Below, in pieces: positions 53,068 through 62,201 of a stretch of DNA of 64,000 nt (position 1 is its first letter; the number at the start of each line of letters is the position of its first letter). The stretch is from Fuerstiella sp. (GTDB lineage Bacteria; Planctomycetota; Planctomycetia; Planctomycetales; Planctomycetaceae). The stretch lies in NCBI GenBank assembly GCA_022447225.1, contig JAKVAZ010000006.1, positions 310,001 through 374,000 of the forward strand, written 5' to 3'. The notes under the pieces are model-generated. The model ran no database searches and was not told the origin of the DNA. It worked only from the letters and a program-made list of their open reading frames with translations. A program made the position numbers and the translations under genes.

Positions 53068-54322
53068 GAGCGGTTGAGCCGGGGGCGCTGCGGTGGCGTG
53101 CCGGCGGCGGGACTTCCAGATTGTCTGTGACAATGCCGCTCAGCGATGCCCGTGAAACCGGTTCCTTTCCGGCATCTTCGATCACATTGTCGGCAAACAG
53201 AACGTGCCGACTGGGTCGTTTCACTGTAACCGCCGGAGTGGTGAGACCGGCAAATACGTTACCTGATACTGTCACACTGCTGGTCCCTTCCAGCACCAGG
53301 CCACTGGCAGGTTCCTGGTTCTTATAATGTCGCTTCCCCTGCGCACCCAGGAAGCTGTTGGAAAAGTTATTTCCCGTAACCGTGATTCGCCCACTCAATG
53401 GTCCGATGTGAAGTGCATCTTTCTTCACCAGCGTAAAAGTATTGCCGCTCACGGAACAACCGTGAGCGTCTCGTAAATCGACTCCGCCACCCGCATTGTG
53501 GGCAACAACATTCGCGCTGACGGTAATTCCGTAACAGTCCCGGTCCAGTACGACAGCAGTCCCCTGGCATTCTTCAATCATATTGCCGGACAGCACCGAT
53601 CCGTAGGTATACTCAATCACAACACCATCACCGAGATGGTCATCGAGGTTGTTGCCCGTCATGCAAAGATTAAAGCTGTCCAGACATTTCACCGCGTCCT
53701 GATTTTCCTCAAACTGGTTCGCCGACACCACGATGTCGTGGCAGCGTGTGAGGTACAGACCGGTACCTTTGTTGTAGGTCACCAGTGAGTTGCAGACGCG
53801 GGGGTCTTCGTAGGCATGATCCAGATGAATGCCGTCTCCTCCGTTTCCGGTCACGGTGACCCCGTTGATGTAAAGCTCGTTGACATCAGTCGCCATGATC
53901 CCGTGTCCGCTGTGTTCGTTTCCTGACACGCGAAAATCTGCCAGAGTCACCCGCCACTGGAGCTCATCGGAATCGGGCCGGTCTGACGGAGGTCTCAGAA
54001 TCAGCGCTGGTGTTCCTTCCGTGCTGATGTTTTTGATATGACTGGCAGTGCCGCTTCCCTGAATCAGAACGTCATCTCGTGTGATAACAACTGGTTCAGT
54101 GATCTCAAACGTTCCCGCCGGCAGCAGGATCTTACCCCCCTCTATCGGCAGGGAGTCGACAGCTGCCTGCAAACTGTCGTACCGGTCCGCCCGGATTGTG
54201 GACCACGCCCCGGGAAGTCGGATGACCTCGGATTCGTGTGCTGGTTCCTGCAACACAGTGACTGCTGCGAAAACAACGCTGCAGACTGCTGAACCGGTGA
54301 AAAATACGGGCGTATGGTTCAT
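53057..54322 (-). CDS. Secreted right-handed beta-helix repeat protein
   Basis: 421 residues from the ATG at 54320-54322, with GAGG a few bases upstream and a Sec signal (TGSAVCSVVFAAVTVL). The body has the repeating pattern of parallel beta-helix proteins (pectate-lyase-like, NosD-like): TVTGNGGDGIHLDHAYED, GTGLYLTRCHDIVVSANQFE, GDGVVIEYTYGSVLSGNMIE, and ISGNTF/VSGNVF turns with Asn and Gly at the coil corners. Such proteins cut or bind polysaccharides. No catalytic residues can be named. It follows the sugar-dehydrogenase fusion gene by about 108 bases in the same direction, so both may be cotranscribed. Confidence 0.88.
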   Translation of the reverse strand: MNHTPVFFTGSAVCSVVFAAVTVLQEPAHESEVIRLPGAWSTIRADRYDSLQAAVDSLPIEGGKILLPAGTFEITEPVVITRDDVLIQGSGTASHIKNISTEGTPALILRPPSDRPDSDELQWRVTLADFRVSGNEHSGHGIMATDVNELYINGVTVTGNGGDGIHLDHAYEDPRVCNSLVTYNKGTGLYLTRCHDIVVSANQFEENQDAVKCLDSFNLCMTGNNLDDHLGDGVVIEYTYGSVLSGNMIEECQGTAVVLDRDCYGITVSANVVAHNAGGGVDLRDAHGCSVSGNTFTLVKKDALHIGPLSGRITVTGNNFSNSFLGAQGKRHYKNQEPASGLVLEGTSSVTVSGNVFAGLTTPAVTVKRPSRHVLFADNVIEDAGKEPVSRASLSGIVTDNLEVPPPARHRSAPGSTALIE

Positions 54323-54429
54323 GGTGTCCTCAAAGCAAAGTTGAAGAACGGAACAATCGTCAGAGAGTTGACGGGAACATGGAAGGCATCGAACAGAAAA
54401 ACACGTTGGTACGTGACGTGACGGTCGAG

Positions 54430-56637
54430 TCACTCATCGACAGGCAGTTCCCGAATCCAGCGTTCCAGCAGGGAGACCGCGACGTGATCAACCCGATTTG
54501 TCGCAAGTTGCGGCATACGTCCTCTGCCGGTAGTGGACATACGATGCAGGACAAGTGACCGTTCGGGAGCCCCCGGGACAATGATGGCTGCATCGTCAAC
54601 ACCCAGAGTTTCGTGCTGTGGACGAACATTGAGTGTGTTTGTTTCAGTTAACGGCAGCCCGGCCAGCAGTTTGAAGCTGGAGTTGCCTCCCCCCTTGTAT
54701 CGGTGGCAGTGAGCGCAATTGGCGTGCAGATAGGATCTCGCCCGTTTGGCAATTGAGATACTTTCATCCTCAATCGGCCACAGTCGCGGAAGATCGCCCG
54801 GTGACTCGGGTAGTGGTTCGGCAAACAGTCCGTGGGCCTGAAATCTGTCCAGTTGATTGGAGCTCTGATTTTCAGCATCTTTCTGTGAACCCTCATCTAA
54901 ATTGATCTGCGCTGTGTTGATGCCAATCACTCGATACGTACCGTTATGGCAAAGTCGGCAGTCAGCCCGGCTGGGAAAATACCAGGACTGCGTCCGTGTG
55001 TGGTCCGGATCACCGGCGCTGCGAATCGTCAATGTTCGTTCAAGTGGCCCAGGTCCCAGAAGTTCAGCATCCGTCTGTTCGTTATTCCAAAGATAGGTAT
55101 AGCCGGCCCAGTTCTTCCCCTGAAGCGTGAGAATTCGTGTCTCCAGCCGCCGGCTGCTCTCAGGATTGCCCTCCTCCATTTCCAGAGAAAACGTCTTCAC
55201 TAAAACCGTTTTGTCGGGAAACGTCCAGGCGGAATCACGTTCAAAGGTTATGGTGCTGTGGTCAGGCAGGGCCAGCAGTCTGTCCTTGTCCGCACCGTCG
55301 GACCACAGCGGCACATTCACCGAATACGGGACGACTCCCGGGGCCGGCTGGTGATCGGCGACAGATGCAAACAGCCCGGTCTCGCTGAGCATGCGGGGAA
55401 ACGAATGTGGTTGTCCGACCGATTTGGTCGGCGACAGTTCGTAGATTCGTCCGTCTTCGTACGTCAGCAGATACAGTTCTCCATCGTGATCTTCTGCAAA
55501 ACCGGCGATGTCGAAATCGGTCTGCGCCAGAGACCTCCGTGTGGGTGTCGGTTTTTCTTCAGTGTTGAGTCCCCAGACCCGGCCGGTTTCGTAATCCGCA
55601 AATATGTACTGTCCGTAAAGATCAGGATTGCGCCGACCACGGTAAACAAATCCGCCGGTGACAGAACGTCCTTCATGGTGCTGGTAGGCATGGACCGGGG
55701 GGATGATTGGAGTCGGCCCCTGTTGGCGATTGGGACGAAACTTCTGAGGTCCCTCCATAATACTCCAGCCATAGTTTCCTCCTCGTTCAACCCGGTAGAC
55801 CATCTCCCACAACTGCTGGCCGACATCACCGACCCACAGTTCGCCGGTTTCCCGATCGAAACTGAATTTCCAGGGCTGTCGAAGACCGTAAGCCCAGATT
55901 TCCGGACGCGCTCCGACGGTATGCCGGAACGGGTTGTCTTCCGGAATCGCATACGACATTGCTGAGTGGGTACCATCGATGTCGATGCGAAGAATTGATG
56001 CCAAAAAATCACCCAGATACTGGCCGGTGTTATGTTTGTCATTGGCATTACCGCCATCACCGGCGCCGATGTACAGAAAACCGTCCGGACCAAACTTCAG
56101 GCAGCCGCCGTTGTGTCCACTGGAAGGAAATTCCAGAACGATGTGTTCGCTGTCCGGATCGATCACGAACGGTGGCTCGGAACTCGTCTGAAATCGGGCA
56201 ACGCGTGTCCGCGACGGTTCTGGTTTTTGTTCGGTCATGAACAAATAAACGAACCGGTTTTCAACAAAATCCGGGTGAAAGGCGATTCCATAAATCTCAC
56301 GTCCGGAATCGAAAATCAGATCGGCCGTGCCGGTATTTCGGTCGGAGGGCAGTGACCAGGCTTGTCCCCCGCGTGACCCCACAAACAGACGGTCGGTTCC
56401 AGGTGCCGCGGTCACCACCGTGGGTTGACTGAACTGCAGATTCGGAAAAGCAGACTTCAACTCGTAGGGAGGTGCCGGATCCGGAGACCCGACCACCCGC
56501 GAAGATGTCCAGGGGACTCTACCTGCTGGCGAGGAACCCGCTACATCATTTCCCTGCACGACTCCCAAAAACACAAACACTGCGATTGCGCCCCCGAAAG
56601 CAGACTTCACTCCCGCTAGACAATGATTCCGGTTCAT
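54430..56637 (-). CDS. PQQ-type sugar dehydrogenase fused to di-haem cytochrome domain
   Basis: 735 residues from the ATG at 56635-56637, with a signal peptide (FGGAIAVFVFLGVVQG). Residues about 60-400 form a glucose/sorbosone dehydrogenase-type propeller: YGIAFHPDFVENRFVYLFM, HNGGCLKFGPDGFLYIGAGD, EIWAYGLRQPWKFSFD and GNYGWSIMEGP. The C-terminal part (about 420-735) has two haem c sites (CRLCH and CAHCH) in a SO2930-like cytochrome domain. It could oxidise a sugar in the periplasm and pass electrons through its own haems to the respiratory chain. The PQQ or other cofactor and the sugar are not shown by sequence. Confidence 0.88.
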   Translation of the reverse strand: MNRNHCLAGVKSAFGGAIAVFVFLGVVQGNDVAGSSPAGRVPWTSSRVVGSPDPAPPYELKSAFPNLQFSQPTVVTAAPGTDRLFVGSRGGQAWSLPSDRNTGTADLIFDSGREIYGIAFHPDFVENRFVYLFMTEQKPEPSRTRVARFQTSSEPPFVIDPDSEHIVLEFPSSGHNGGCLKFGPDGFLYIGAGDGGNANDKHNTGQYLGDFLASILRIDIDGTHSAMSYAIPEDNPFRHTVGARPEIWAYGLRQPWKFSFDRETGELWVGDVGQQLWEMVYRVERGGNYGWSIMEGPQKFRPNRQQGPTPIIPPVHAYQHHEGRSVTGGFVYRGRRNPDLYGQYIFADYETGRVWGLNTEEKPTPTRRSLAQTDFDIAGFAEDHDGELYLLTYEDGRIYELSPTKSVGQPHSFPRMLSETGLFASVADHQPAPGVVPYSVNVPLWSDGADKDRLLALPDHSTITFERDSAWTFPDKTVLVKTFSLEMEEGNPESSRRLETRILTLQGKNWAGYTYLWNNEQTDAELLGPGPLERTLTIRSAGDPDHTRTQSWYFPSRADCRLCHNGTYRVIGINTAQINLDEGSQKDAENQSSNQLDRFQAHGLFAEPLPESPGDLPRLWPIEDESISIAKRARSYLHANCAHCHRYKGGGNSSFKLLAGLPLTETNTLNVRPQHETLGVDDAAIIVPGAPERSLVLHRMSTTGRGRMPQLATNRVDHVAVSLLERWIRELPVDE

Positions 56638-57225
56638 GATCAGTCTTTCGTATCGCACAATTTTCCTGGCAGCCATTCAGAAGCGGAGTCCACAGTTCGT
56701 CGTGCGAGTTTGTGAATTTTGCGTGCGTGTTCGCAGCAACCATCAAAGTCCGGCCATACCCAAAGGCGTCCGCCCGAATCAGGTTGCCACCATGTCGTCA
56801 GAATGGTACTGGTGAATTCCCGTCGGCTGTTATCATACCGATCGTCCGACGGATCTGTCAGCCAGCAGGTCGGAGAACCGGAAATCGCACGACATACCAG
56901 GCGAAGTCATCTTCCGGCCCCGGACCTGTGAACCGCGGACCGTACGACATCACATGGTTCAAGGGGTTGATCCTGAGATTCGTGTCTCTGTCCCTGAATA
57001 GCATTGTCAACTGAAAGAACCACCCGATCATGTCGATCGTCTCCGGATGCTGATAAACTTACGGTTTGGTTTCGTCCGTCTCACATCGATGGCCTTATGT
57101 CTGTTCGTCGGTTTTGTCAGTACGGGCGACATTGTTCGAGAACCTTCGGGGCAAACGCGAAGAACGTCCTGAGTATGCCTGCCAATCCTGATCCACAGTG
57201 AGACTCATCGTTCAGACAGGAACCA
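56638..57225. other. Divergent spacer
   Basis: 588 bases between the leftward dehydrogenase gene and the rightward DinB gene. Open frames on both strands are short and look like chance. No terminator or repeat recognised. Confidence 0.4.
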
Positions 57226-57702
57226 ATGGACATCGACTTGTTGCTTACTGAGTATTCCGCCGGCCCGGCTGTTCTGAGACGAACGCTGGAAAACATTAAG
57301 GACTCGGAACTGGATCGACTGCCTGATGCCGACACATGGTCGATCCGACAGGTGATCTGTCATCTGGCTGATACCGAGATCGTTTACGCCGATCGAATCA
57401 AGCGTGTACTGGTTGAAGACAATCCGACTCTCTTTGCATGGTCTCCGAACAAATCGGTACGAGATGAATACTGTCGCAACCGCGATGTCGGTGATGAACT
57501 GGCCGTGATCACAACGACCCGCTGCCACATCGCCGGTATCCTGAGACATCAGGAAGTGGAGTGCTGGCAGAGAACGGCGGTCCACAGTCAGGATGGCCCG
57601 ATGACCCTTGAGACGCTGCTGGAACGGATCACGGAACACATTCCCCACCACGTCCGGTTTATTGAACAGAAGCACGCCGCAATTCGAACAGGTTGCGCGT
57701 GA
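57226..57702 (+). CDS. DinB/DfsB family protein
   Basis: 158 residues, the normal length, with AGGA five bases before the ATG. The DinB four-helix bundle shows as TWSIRQVICHLADTEIVYAD with the first metal His in CHLADTE, and as ITEHIPHHVRFIEQ with the last His pair. Family members are metal-dependent thiol transferases (bacillithiol or mycothiol) or hydrolases, often stress related. It stands alone. The N-terminal part matches from the first residues (MDIDLLLTEYSAGPAVLRR). Confidence 0.92.
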   Translation: MDIDLLLTEYSAGPAVLRRTLENIKDSELDRLPDADTWSIRQVICHLADTEIVYADRIKRVLVEDNPTLFAWSPNKSVRDEYCRNRDVGDELAVITTTRCHIAGILRHQEVECWQRTAVHSQDGPMTLETLLERITEHIPHHVRFIEQKHAAIRTGCA

Positions 57703-58389
57703 CATTCAGACTGATCAGATGCAGTTAGATTTTCAATCACAACAAAAGCGGCATAAACGAAGTCACTAACGGTTTCCCGGTCCGATGCTGTCGTCCGAAT
57801 ATTTTCGTACGCACGTTGAAGTGCAGTTTGAATATTCTCCCGAACAAGCCATCAGTGGCAGATATCTGAATGAGTATCTCGGCACCACCGGGATCATCCC
57901 CGCTGTTCCACGGCTACGCAGAAAACAGCCCTGAACAAATGAACTCGTGCTCACCTGGGTGCGACGCCCTTGCCATCGATCACTAACTAACAGCTAATAA
58001 ACCCCAAGCATTTATTATCTATTTTTTCATAATTACCCAAGCCTGCCAAAACCAATTTGTCAGCCATTTACCTAAAATACACTACTCCGCATATGTACTT
58101 TCTACATCTCCCGTTCTGACTCTCGGGATCAATGATCACGAACGAAGCATAACGTCATACTACTGTCTGAAAGTTCAACATCGATTAGAGAATCGGTTCG
58201 GAATGCCTACTTGTATTTGAGAGTTCGCTTGAGGCGGATCCTCTGTCTGTCAATCAAAAATCAACAACGCATATCCATTCGCATATTAATACTAAATGCG
58301 TCTGGAGACTGAATGACACGACTCAACTTTGGACGGATCCCAAGTAAGAGGTTGCTTCTTACATTCAGTTAGTGCAGGAGGTAGTTTTG
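57703..58389. other. AT-rich upstream region of the multicopper oxidase
   Basis: 687 bases. From about 57980 to 58370 the sequence is markedly richer in A and T than its surroundings and probably holds the promoter of the oxidase gene. A 49-codon rightward frame (57785-57934) and a 62-codon leftward frame in the same place are both too short to accept. AGGAGG ending at 58381 is the oxidase ribosome-binding site. Confidence 0.45.
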
Positions 58390-60129
58390 ATGTCTTCAGA
58401 AAATAAACTTGATCGGCGATCAATTCTTCTCGGGGGTGTCAGTGCTGCTGCAGGAGCAGGAGCACTTTCTCAAATCTCACGGGCAGACAAAGGACGCAGA
58501 AAAGGCCGCAAATCGAAAAAGCGTAACCGGCGTCGTGATAAGCGAGATGGACGGGACGTGACTCCTCTGCGTTTCAAGAAATTCTCGGTTTTGATGCCGG
58601 TTCCTCCTGTCAAGCAACCGGTGAGCATTGGGAGCCCTCCATTTGAGGTCGGTAATGTTTTCCACGGTGTCGCACCGGAGTATTTCACTCGCAGGGGCCA
58701 GGAACATCCGGATATACCCCTGTTTAAGAGGTTTCCTGATAAATATTACGAGATGAGAGTCAGGGAATCGCACGCAGAAATTATTCCCGGAGTTTCCACG
58801 CCAATCCTGGGTTATGACGGGCAATTTCCTGGCCCAACCTTTGAGGCCTACGTCGGTCAGCCCGTAATCGTTCGAACTCATAACGATTCGGATCATTTGC
58901 CTCTCTCCACTCACCTGCATGGCGGTCACACTCCGGCCCACAGTGACGGATTCCCGAATTTCTATATCCTGCCGTTTGAAGCGAGAGACTACTTTTATCC
59001 AAATTGTCTTCCTCTTCGAAACGGCGAACCGGATTTTACTCACGCACCGTCGACTCTTTGGTATCACGATCATGCCATGGACATCGCTGCCGAGACCGTC
59101 AATCTCGGTCTCGCCGGATTCTATCTTTTGTTCGACGAACTCGAGCTCGATTTGATCGCCAGAAACGTGCTGCCTGCGAGGAAATACGACATTCCTGTTG
59201 CCATTCAGGATCGTCGATTCAACTCCGACGGCACATTCTTCTTCGATCCACTCGACCATAACGGTTCGATTGGCGACATCTACGTTATCAATGGCAAAGC
59301 CTTTCCGACATTCCCCGTTGAACGTCGCAAGTACCGCTTTCGGTTCCTCAACGGCTGTAATGCCAGACACATGGAACTGCGTCTGAGCACAGAAGAAGCG
59401 TTTCTGGGAATAGGAGCCGATACCCATCTGCATGATCAGGCGATTGAAAGAGAAACACTTTTGATGGCTCCGGGCAAACGTGCGGATGTGGTGATCGATT
59501 TTTCCGATGCTCCGTCGGAACTGTACCTGGAAAATATTCTGGTACAGGAGGATGGACGCGGTCCAAAAGGAAAGCTGTTCGATCGCGACACCGAGATTCC
59601 GGGAACGCAAATTCTTAAATTCGAGGTGCAGGACGGACCTCGCGAGCGTGACAGCGCTACCATCACGGAAGGAAGCGCTCTGCGTCCTTTCATCCCCATG
59701 AACCCTGACGAAGTCGTGGCCACCCGAGTGTTTGAATTCGAGCGACGGAAGGGCGCATGGCAGATCAACCACCAGTTCTTTGATGAAAATTTGTCCAACG
59801 CAATCCCCAAACTCGGAACAACCGAACGGTGGATTCTGAAAAACGGAGGCGGTGGATGGTGGCATCCAATCCACATCCATCTGGAGTCTCACCAACTGGT
59901 AAAGATCGAGGGCAGAACACCCCCTCGAAGCGAACAGAACCTGATCGACCTAACGATGCTCGGTCCCGGGACGGAAGCCGAAATCTTAATGAAATTTCGC
60001 ACCTTCCAAGGTCCTTTCGTGTTCCATTGCCATACGATCGAGCACGAAGATATGCGAATGATGTTTGTTCTCGACCCCAAAGTGGACGGACCGTCATCGA
60101 ACGAGCCCATCACTCGTGTCTTCCCGTAA
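58390..60129 (+). CDS. Multicopper oxidase, Tat-exported
   Basis: 579 residues from the ATG at 58390 (AGGAGG eight bases upstream). A Tat signal (LDRRSILLGGVSAAAGAGAL) is followed by a very basic linker (RRKGRKSKKRNRRRDKR). All four copper motifs of a laccase-like oxidase (CotA, bilirubin oxidase, SufI group) are present: HLHGG (His175, His177), WYHDHAMD (His226, His228), HPIHIH (His492-His497), and HCHTIEHEDMRMM (His546, Cys547, His548, His552, axial Met557). It should oxidise substrates with oxygen reduced to water in the periplasm. A SCO copper chaperone gene follows 27 bases later, so they are probably one unit. The substrate is unknown. Confidence 0.95.
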   Translation: MSSENKLDRRSILLGGVSAAAGAGALSQISRADKGRRKGRKSKKRNRRRDKRDGRDVTPLRFKKFSVLMPVPPVKQPVSIGSPPFEVGNVFHGVAPEYFTRRGQEHPDIPLFKRFPDKYYEMRVRESHAEIIPGVSTPILGYDGQFPGPTFEAYVGQPVIVRTHNDSDHLPLSTHLHGGHTPAHSDGFPNFYILPFEARDYFYPNCLPLRNGEPDFTHAPSTLWYHDHAMDIAAETVNLGLAGFYLLFDELELDLIARNVLPARKYDIPVAIQDRRFNSDGTFFFDPLDHNGSIGDIYVINGKAFPTFPVERRKYRFRFLNGCNARHMELRLSTEEAFLGIGADTHLHDQAIERETLLMAPGKRADVVIDFSDAPSELYLENILVQEDGRGPKGKLFDRDTEIPGTQILKFEVQDGPRERDSATITEGSALRPFIPMNPDEVVATRVFEFERRKGAWQINHQFFDENLSNAIPKLGTTERWILKNGGGGWWHPIHIHLESHQLVKIEGRTPPRSEQNLIDLTMLGPGTEAEILMKFRTFQGPFVFHCHTIEHEDMRMMFVLDPKVDGPSSNEPITRVFP

Positions 60130-60156
60130 ATCCATTGGCTTCAAAACTGACGTTGC

Positions 60157-60909
60157 ATGATGACTCTTAAAGCAAAATGGCTGCGGCGACTGAGCGCACC
60201 GGCTTTCGTCACCTGCGGAACCGTGATCTTCTTCGTATCAAGTCAGCCGGAACCGAGCCCGGGCTCACAGAACACAGCCCCTGAAACATTCCAGGAAACT
60301 AAGGACCTTTCAAAGACTGGTGATCATCTGCCTTCCACTCGCTATCCAACTGTAACGGGGTCGAGAGTTTCTGACAAATTCGGTGACTTCGAACTGGTGG
60401 ACCAATCGGGAACGAAAGTGAGTTTTTATTCAGATCTTGTGATGGATCGCTGTGTCTGCATTGTCTTTTTCTACACGCGTTGCGAGGGAAGCTGTCCCAC
60501 AACAATGCTGACACTCAAACGTCTTAGGCATGATCTGTCGCTCACCTTCGGAGAAGAAGAACTGGTTTTCATCGCGCTCACGCTCGAACCTGAAGTCGAT
60601 ACTCCGGAGGAGCTACAGGCGTATATGCAGCGTTACAAAATCAAACCCGAAAAGAACCAGGCAGACTGGGTGTTCGCAACCGGCGATTTTGAGGATATCG
60701 AGGTACTGCGACGATCCCTGGGAATCTACGATCTCGATCCGATTATCGACGCAGATAAGACCGAGCACGCATCGATTGTGACGTTCGGAAATGATCGTCT
60801 GGACCGATGGGCCGCCCTTCCGGCGGATATGGATTATGAACAGTTGCGTACGGCGACGACCCGTATCATGGGCAATTCCCGGTCTCAGGCATTCCCCGAT
60901 CTTCATTGA
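60157..60909 (+). CDS. SCO1/SenC family copper chaperone
   Basis: 250 residues. An N-terminal hydrophobic segment (APAFVTCGTVIFFVSS) anchors or exports it. The SCO thioredoxin-like fold starts with KFGDFELVDQSGTKVSFYSD. The copper ligands are in TRCEGSCPTTMLTLKRLRH (Cys109, Cys113, CxxxC) and the later His204 in TEHASIVTFG. SCO proteins deliver copper to cytochrome oxidase; here the neighbouring multicopper oxidase may be the recipient, as inferred from proximity only. Length and motif spacing are normal. Confidence 0.93.
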   Translation: MMTLKAKWLRRLSAPAFVTCGTVIFFVSSQPEPSPGSQNTAPETFQETKDLSKTGDHLPSTRYPTVTGSRVSDKFGDFELVDQSGTKVSFYSDLVMDRCVCIVFFYTRCEGSCPTTMLTLKRLRHDLSLTFGEEELVFIALTLEPEVDTPEELQAYMQRYKIKPEKNQADWVFATGDFEDIEVLRRSLGIYDLDPIIDADKTEHASIVTFGNDRLDRWAALPADMDYEQLRTATTRIMGNSRSQAFPDLH

Positions 60910-61355
60910 GAATCAGCCTCTTCAATGAAGCGATTGAAGTAGACGGTCTGCCGGTATTAGCAGCACCGCTAATCTCAGGTCGTCGGTCATACTTCTGAAT
61001 GATAACGCAGACATGGTTTTAAAAAAAACCTGGACTGCGACCGTTAGAGGCATCCAACAACAAGTTTGCCAACGTTATTCGATCACACTGGGTGCCGCTG
61101 GGTAAAGACCGACTACGACGGCGTTCATTCAACTAACTCATGTGAAACAGACGAGCCAGGATAAGGATATCGTCTTGTTTCACGCCTCCGTTGCCGCCGC
61201 AGGGACGTAACGATAACCTTCGCATGCTTCTATTCCACGATCGTTGGTACTGCAGCAAACCCGTGTATGATCGTTGGAACACCGTATTCAGCTGCACGAG
61301 GAATTTCAGCAGCTGATTTTCCCCGGTTTTCTCTGCGTTTTCCGGATGTCCGAAT
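60910..61355. other. Spacer
   Basis: 446 bases. A weak imperfect hairpin lies near 61006-61040 (CGCAG/CTGCG outer arms, GGTTTT/AAAACC inner arms). No gene, promoter or terminator could be assigned. Confidence 0.4.
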
Positions 61356-62201
61356 ATGAAGGGTCCATCGCTTCACCACGAACTCAAGGTGATGCGTATC
61401 TGGAAATGTCCAGACTGCGGCAGGAACACGCGCACCGGAGGTAAAGTGACCACACAAAGATGCGAATGCAGTGGTCAGCCGCATATGAAATATTCAGATG
61501 CGGCACCGTTGTCAGCGCCGGACGTTTCCTCCTTCGTAACATATCTGTCACCGGAATTTCAGGAAGAAAACGACGACGGAACCGATCTTCCACTTCCGAA
61601 TATCGCCGATTTGGTTTCACCTGCTACCGAACCACGCGGCCGACGAAGCCGGTCAGGAAAACCTCTGCGTGACACGGTGGCCAATGCGGATCCGGATGCT
61701 GCCGATCAGGTAACCATTGACGGACCGGACAACTCTGAACCTGACACCGCGATTGAGTCCACAACTTCGCCCCTGGTCACTGCTGAACAAGAAATGTCAT
61801 CTGCTGACACTGCTGCAGAGCCAACACCTTCCGGAAAACGCAGACCCCGGAGGAGACGTCGAGGAGGTCGCGGGTCGGGGCAGCAGAAATCGGACAAATG
61901 TTCCACAAACAAACCCGACCGACAGCCCGCAGCAGCGACTCAGTCCACAGCGGACATATCAGACACTCCATCATCCGAGCCTGCTGAATCCGGACATTCC
62001 GCAGAGACACAAACATCACGGCCGATTTCCGAGGCTGCCCAAGGCGAAGATGCTGTAACCGGTTCGACAGAACTCGACGAAGGAAAGTCATCCCCGCGCA
62101 GACGACGTCGCCGCCGCGGGCCGCGAAAGAAAAAGAAACCAAACTCCGGTAACGACAGCGGAGGTGTCGAATCGTCGCGACCGAACGGATCAAACTCATG
62201 A
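61356..62201 (+). CDS. Zinc-ribbon protein with Arg/Lys-rich disordered tail
   Basis: 281 residues from 61356; an ATG at 61392 would start directly at MRIWKCPDCG. A small zinc-ribbon-like motif is near the N terminus: CPDC then CEC about 14 residues later (Cys18, 21, 36, 38). The rest is low complexity, rich in Ser, Thr, Asp, Glu and Pro, with two basic clusters (GKRRPRRRRRGGRGSG and SPRRRRRRRGPRKKKK). The overall layout recalls RNA- or ribosome-associated proteins, but no family is recognised. Its stop overlaps the aminopeptidase start by four bases (ATGA), so the two are cotranslated. Confidence 0.75.
   Translation: MKGPSLHHELKVMRIWKCPDCGRNTRTGGKVTTQRCECSGQPHMKYSDAAPLSAPDVSSFVTYLSPEFQEENDDGTDLPLPNIADLVSPATEPRGRRSRSGKPLRDTVANADPDAADQVTIDGPDNSEPDTAIESTTSPLVTAEQEMSSADTAAEPTPSGKRRPRRRRRGGRGSGQQKSDKCSTNKPDRQPAAATQSTADISDTPSSEPAESGHSAETQTSRPISEAAQGEDAVTGSTELDEGKSSPRRRRRRRGPRKKKKPNSGNDSGGVESSRPNGSNS

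Noticed and set aside
57766-57954. Short frames on both strands (62 codons leftward; 49 codons rightward at 57785-57934)
   Set aside because: Both are too short, lack ribosome-binding sites and overlap each other; neither can be preferred.
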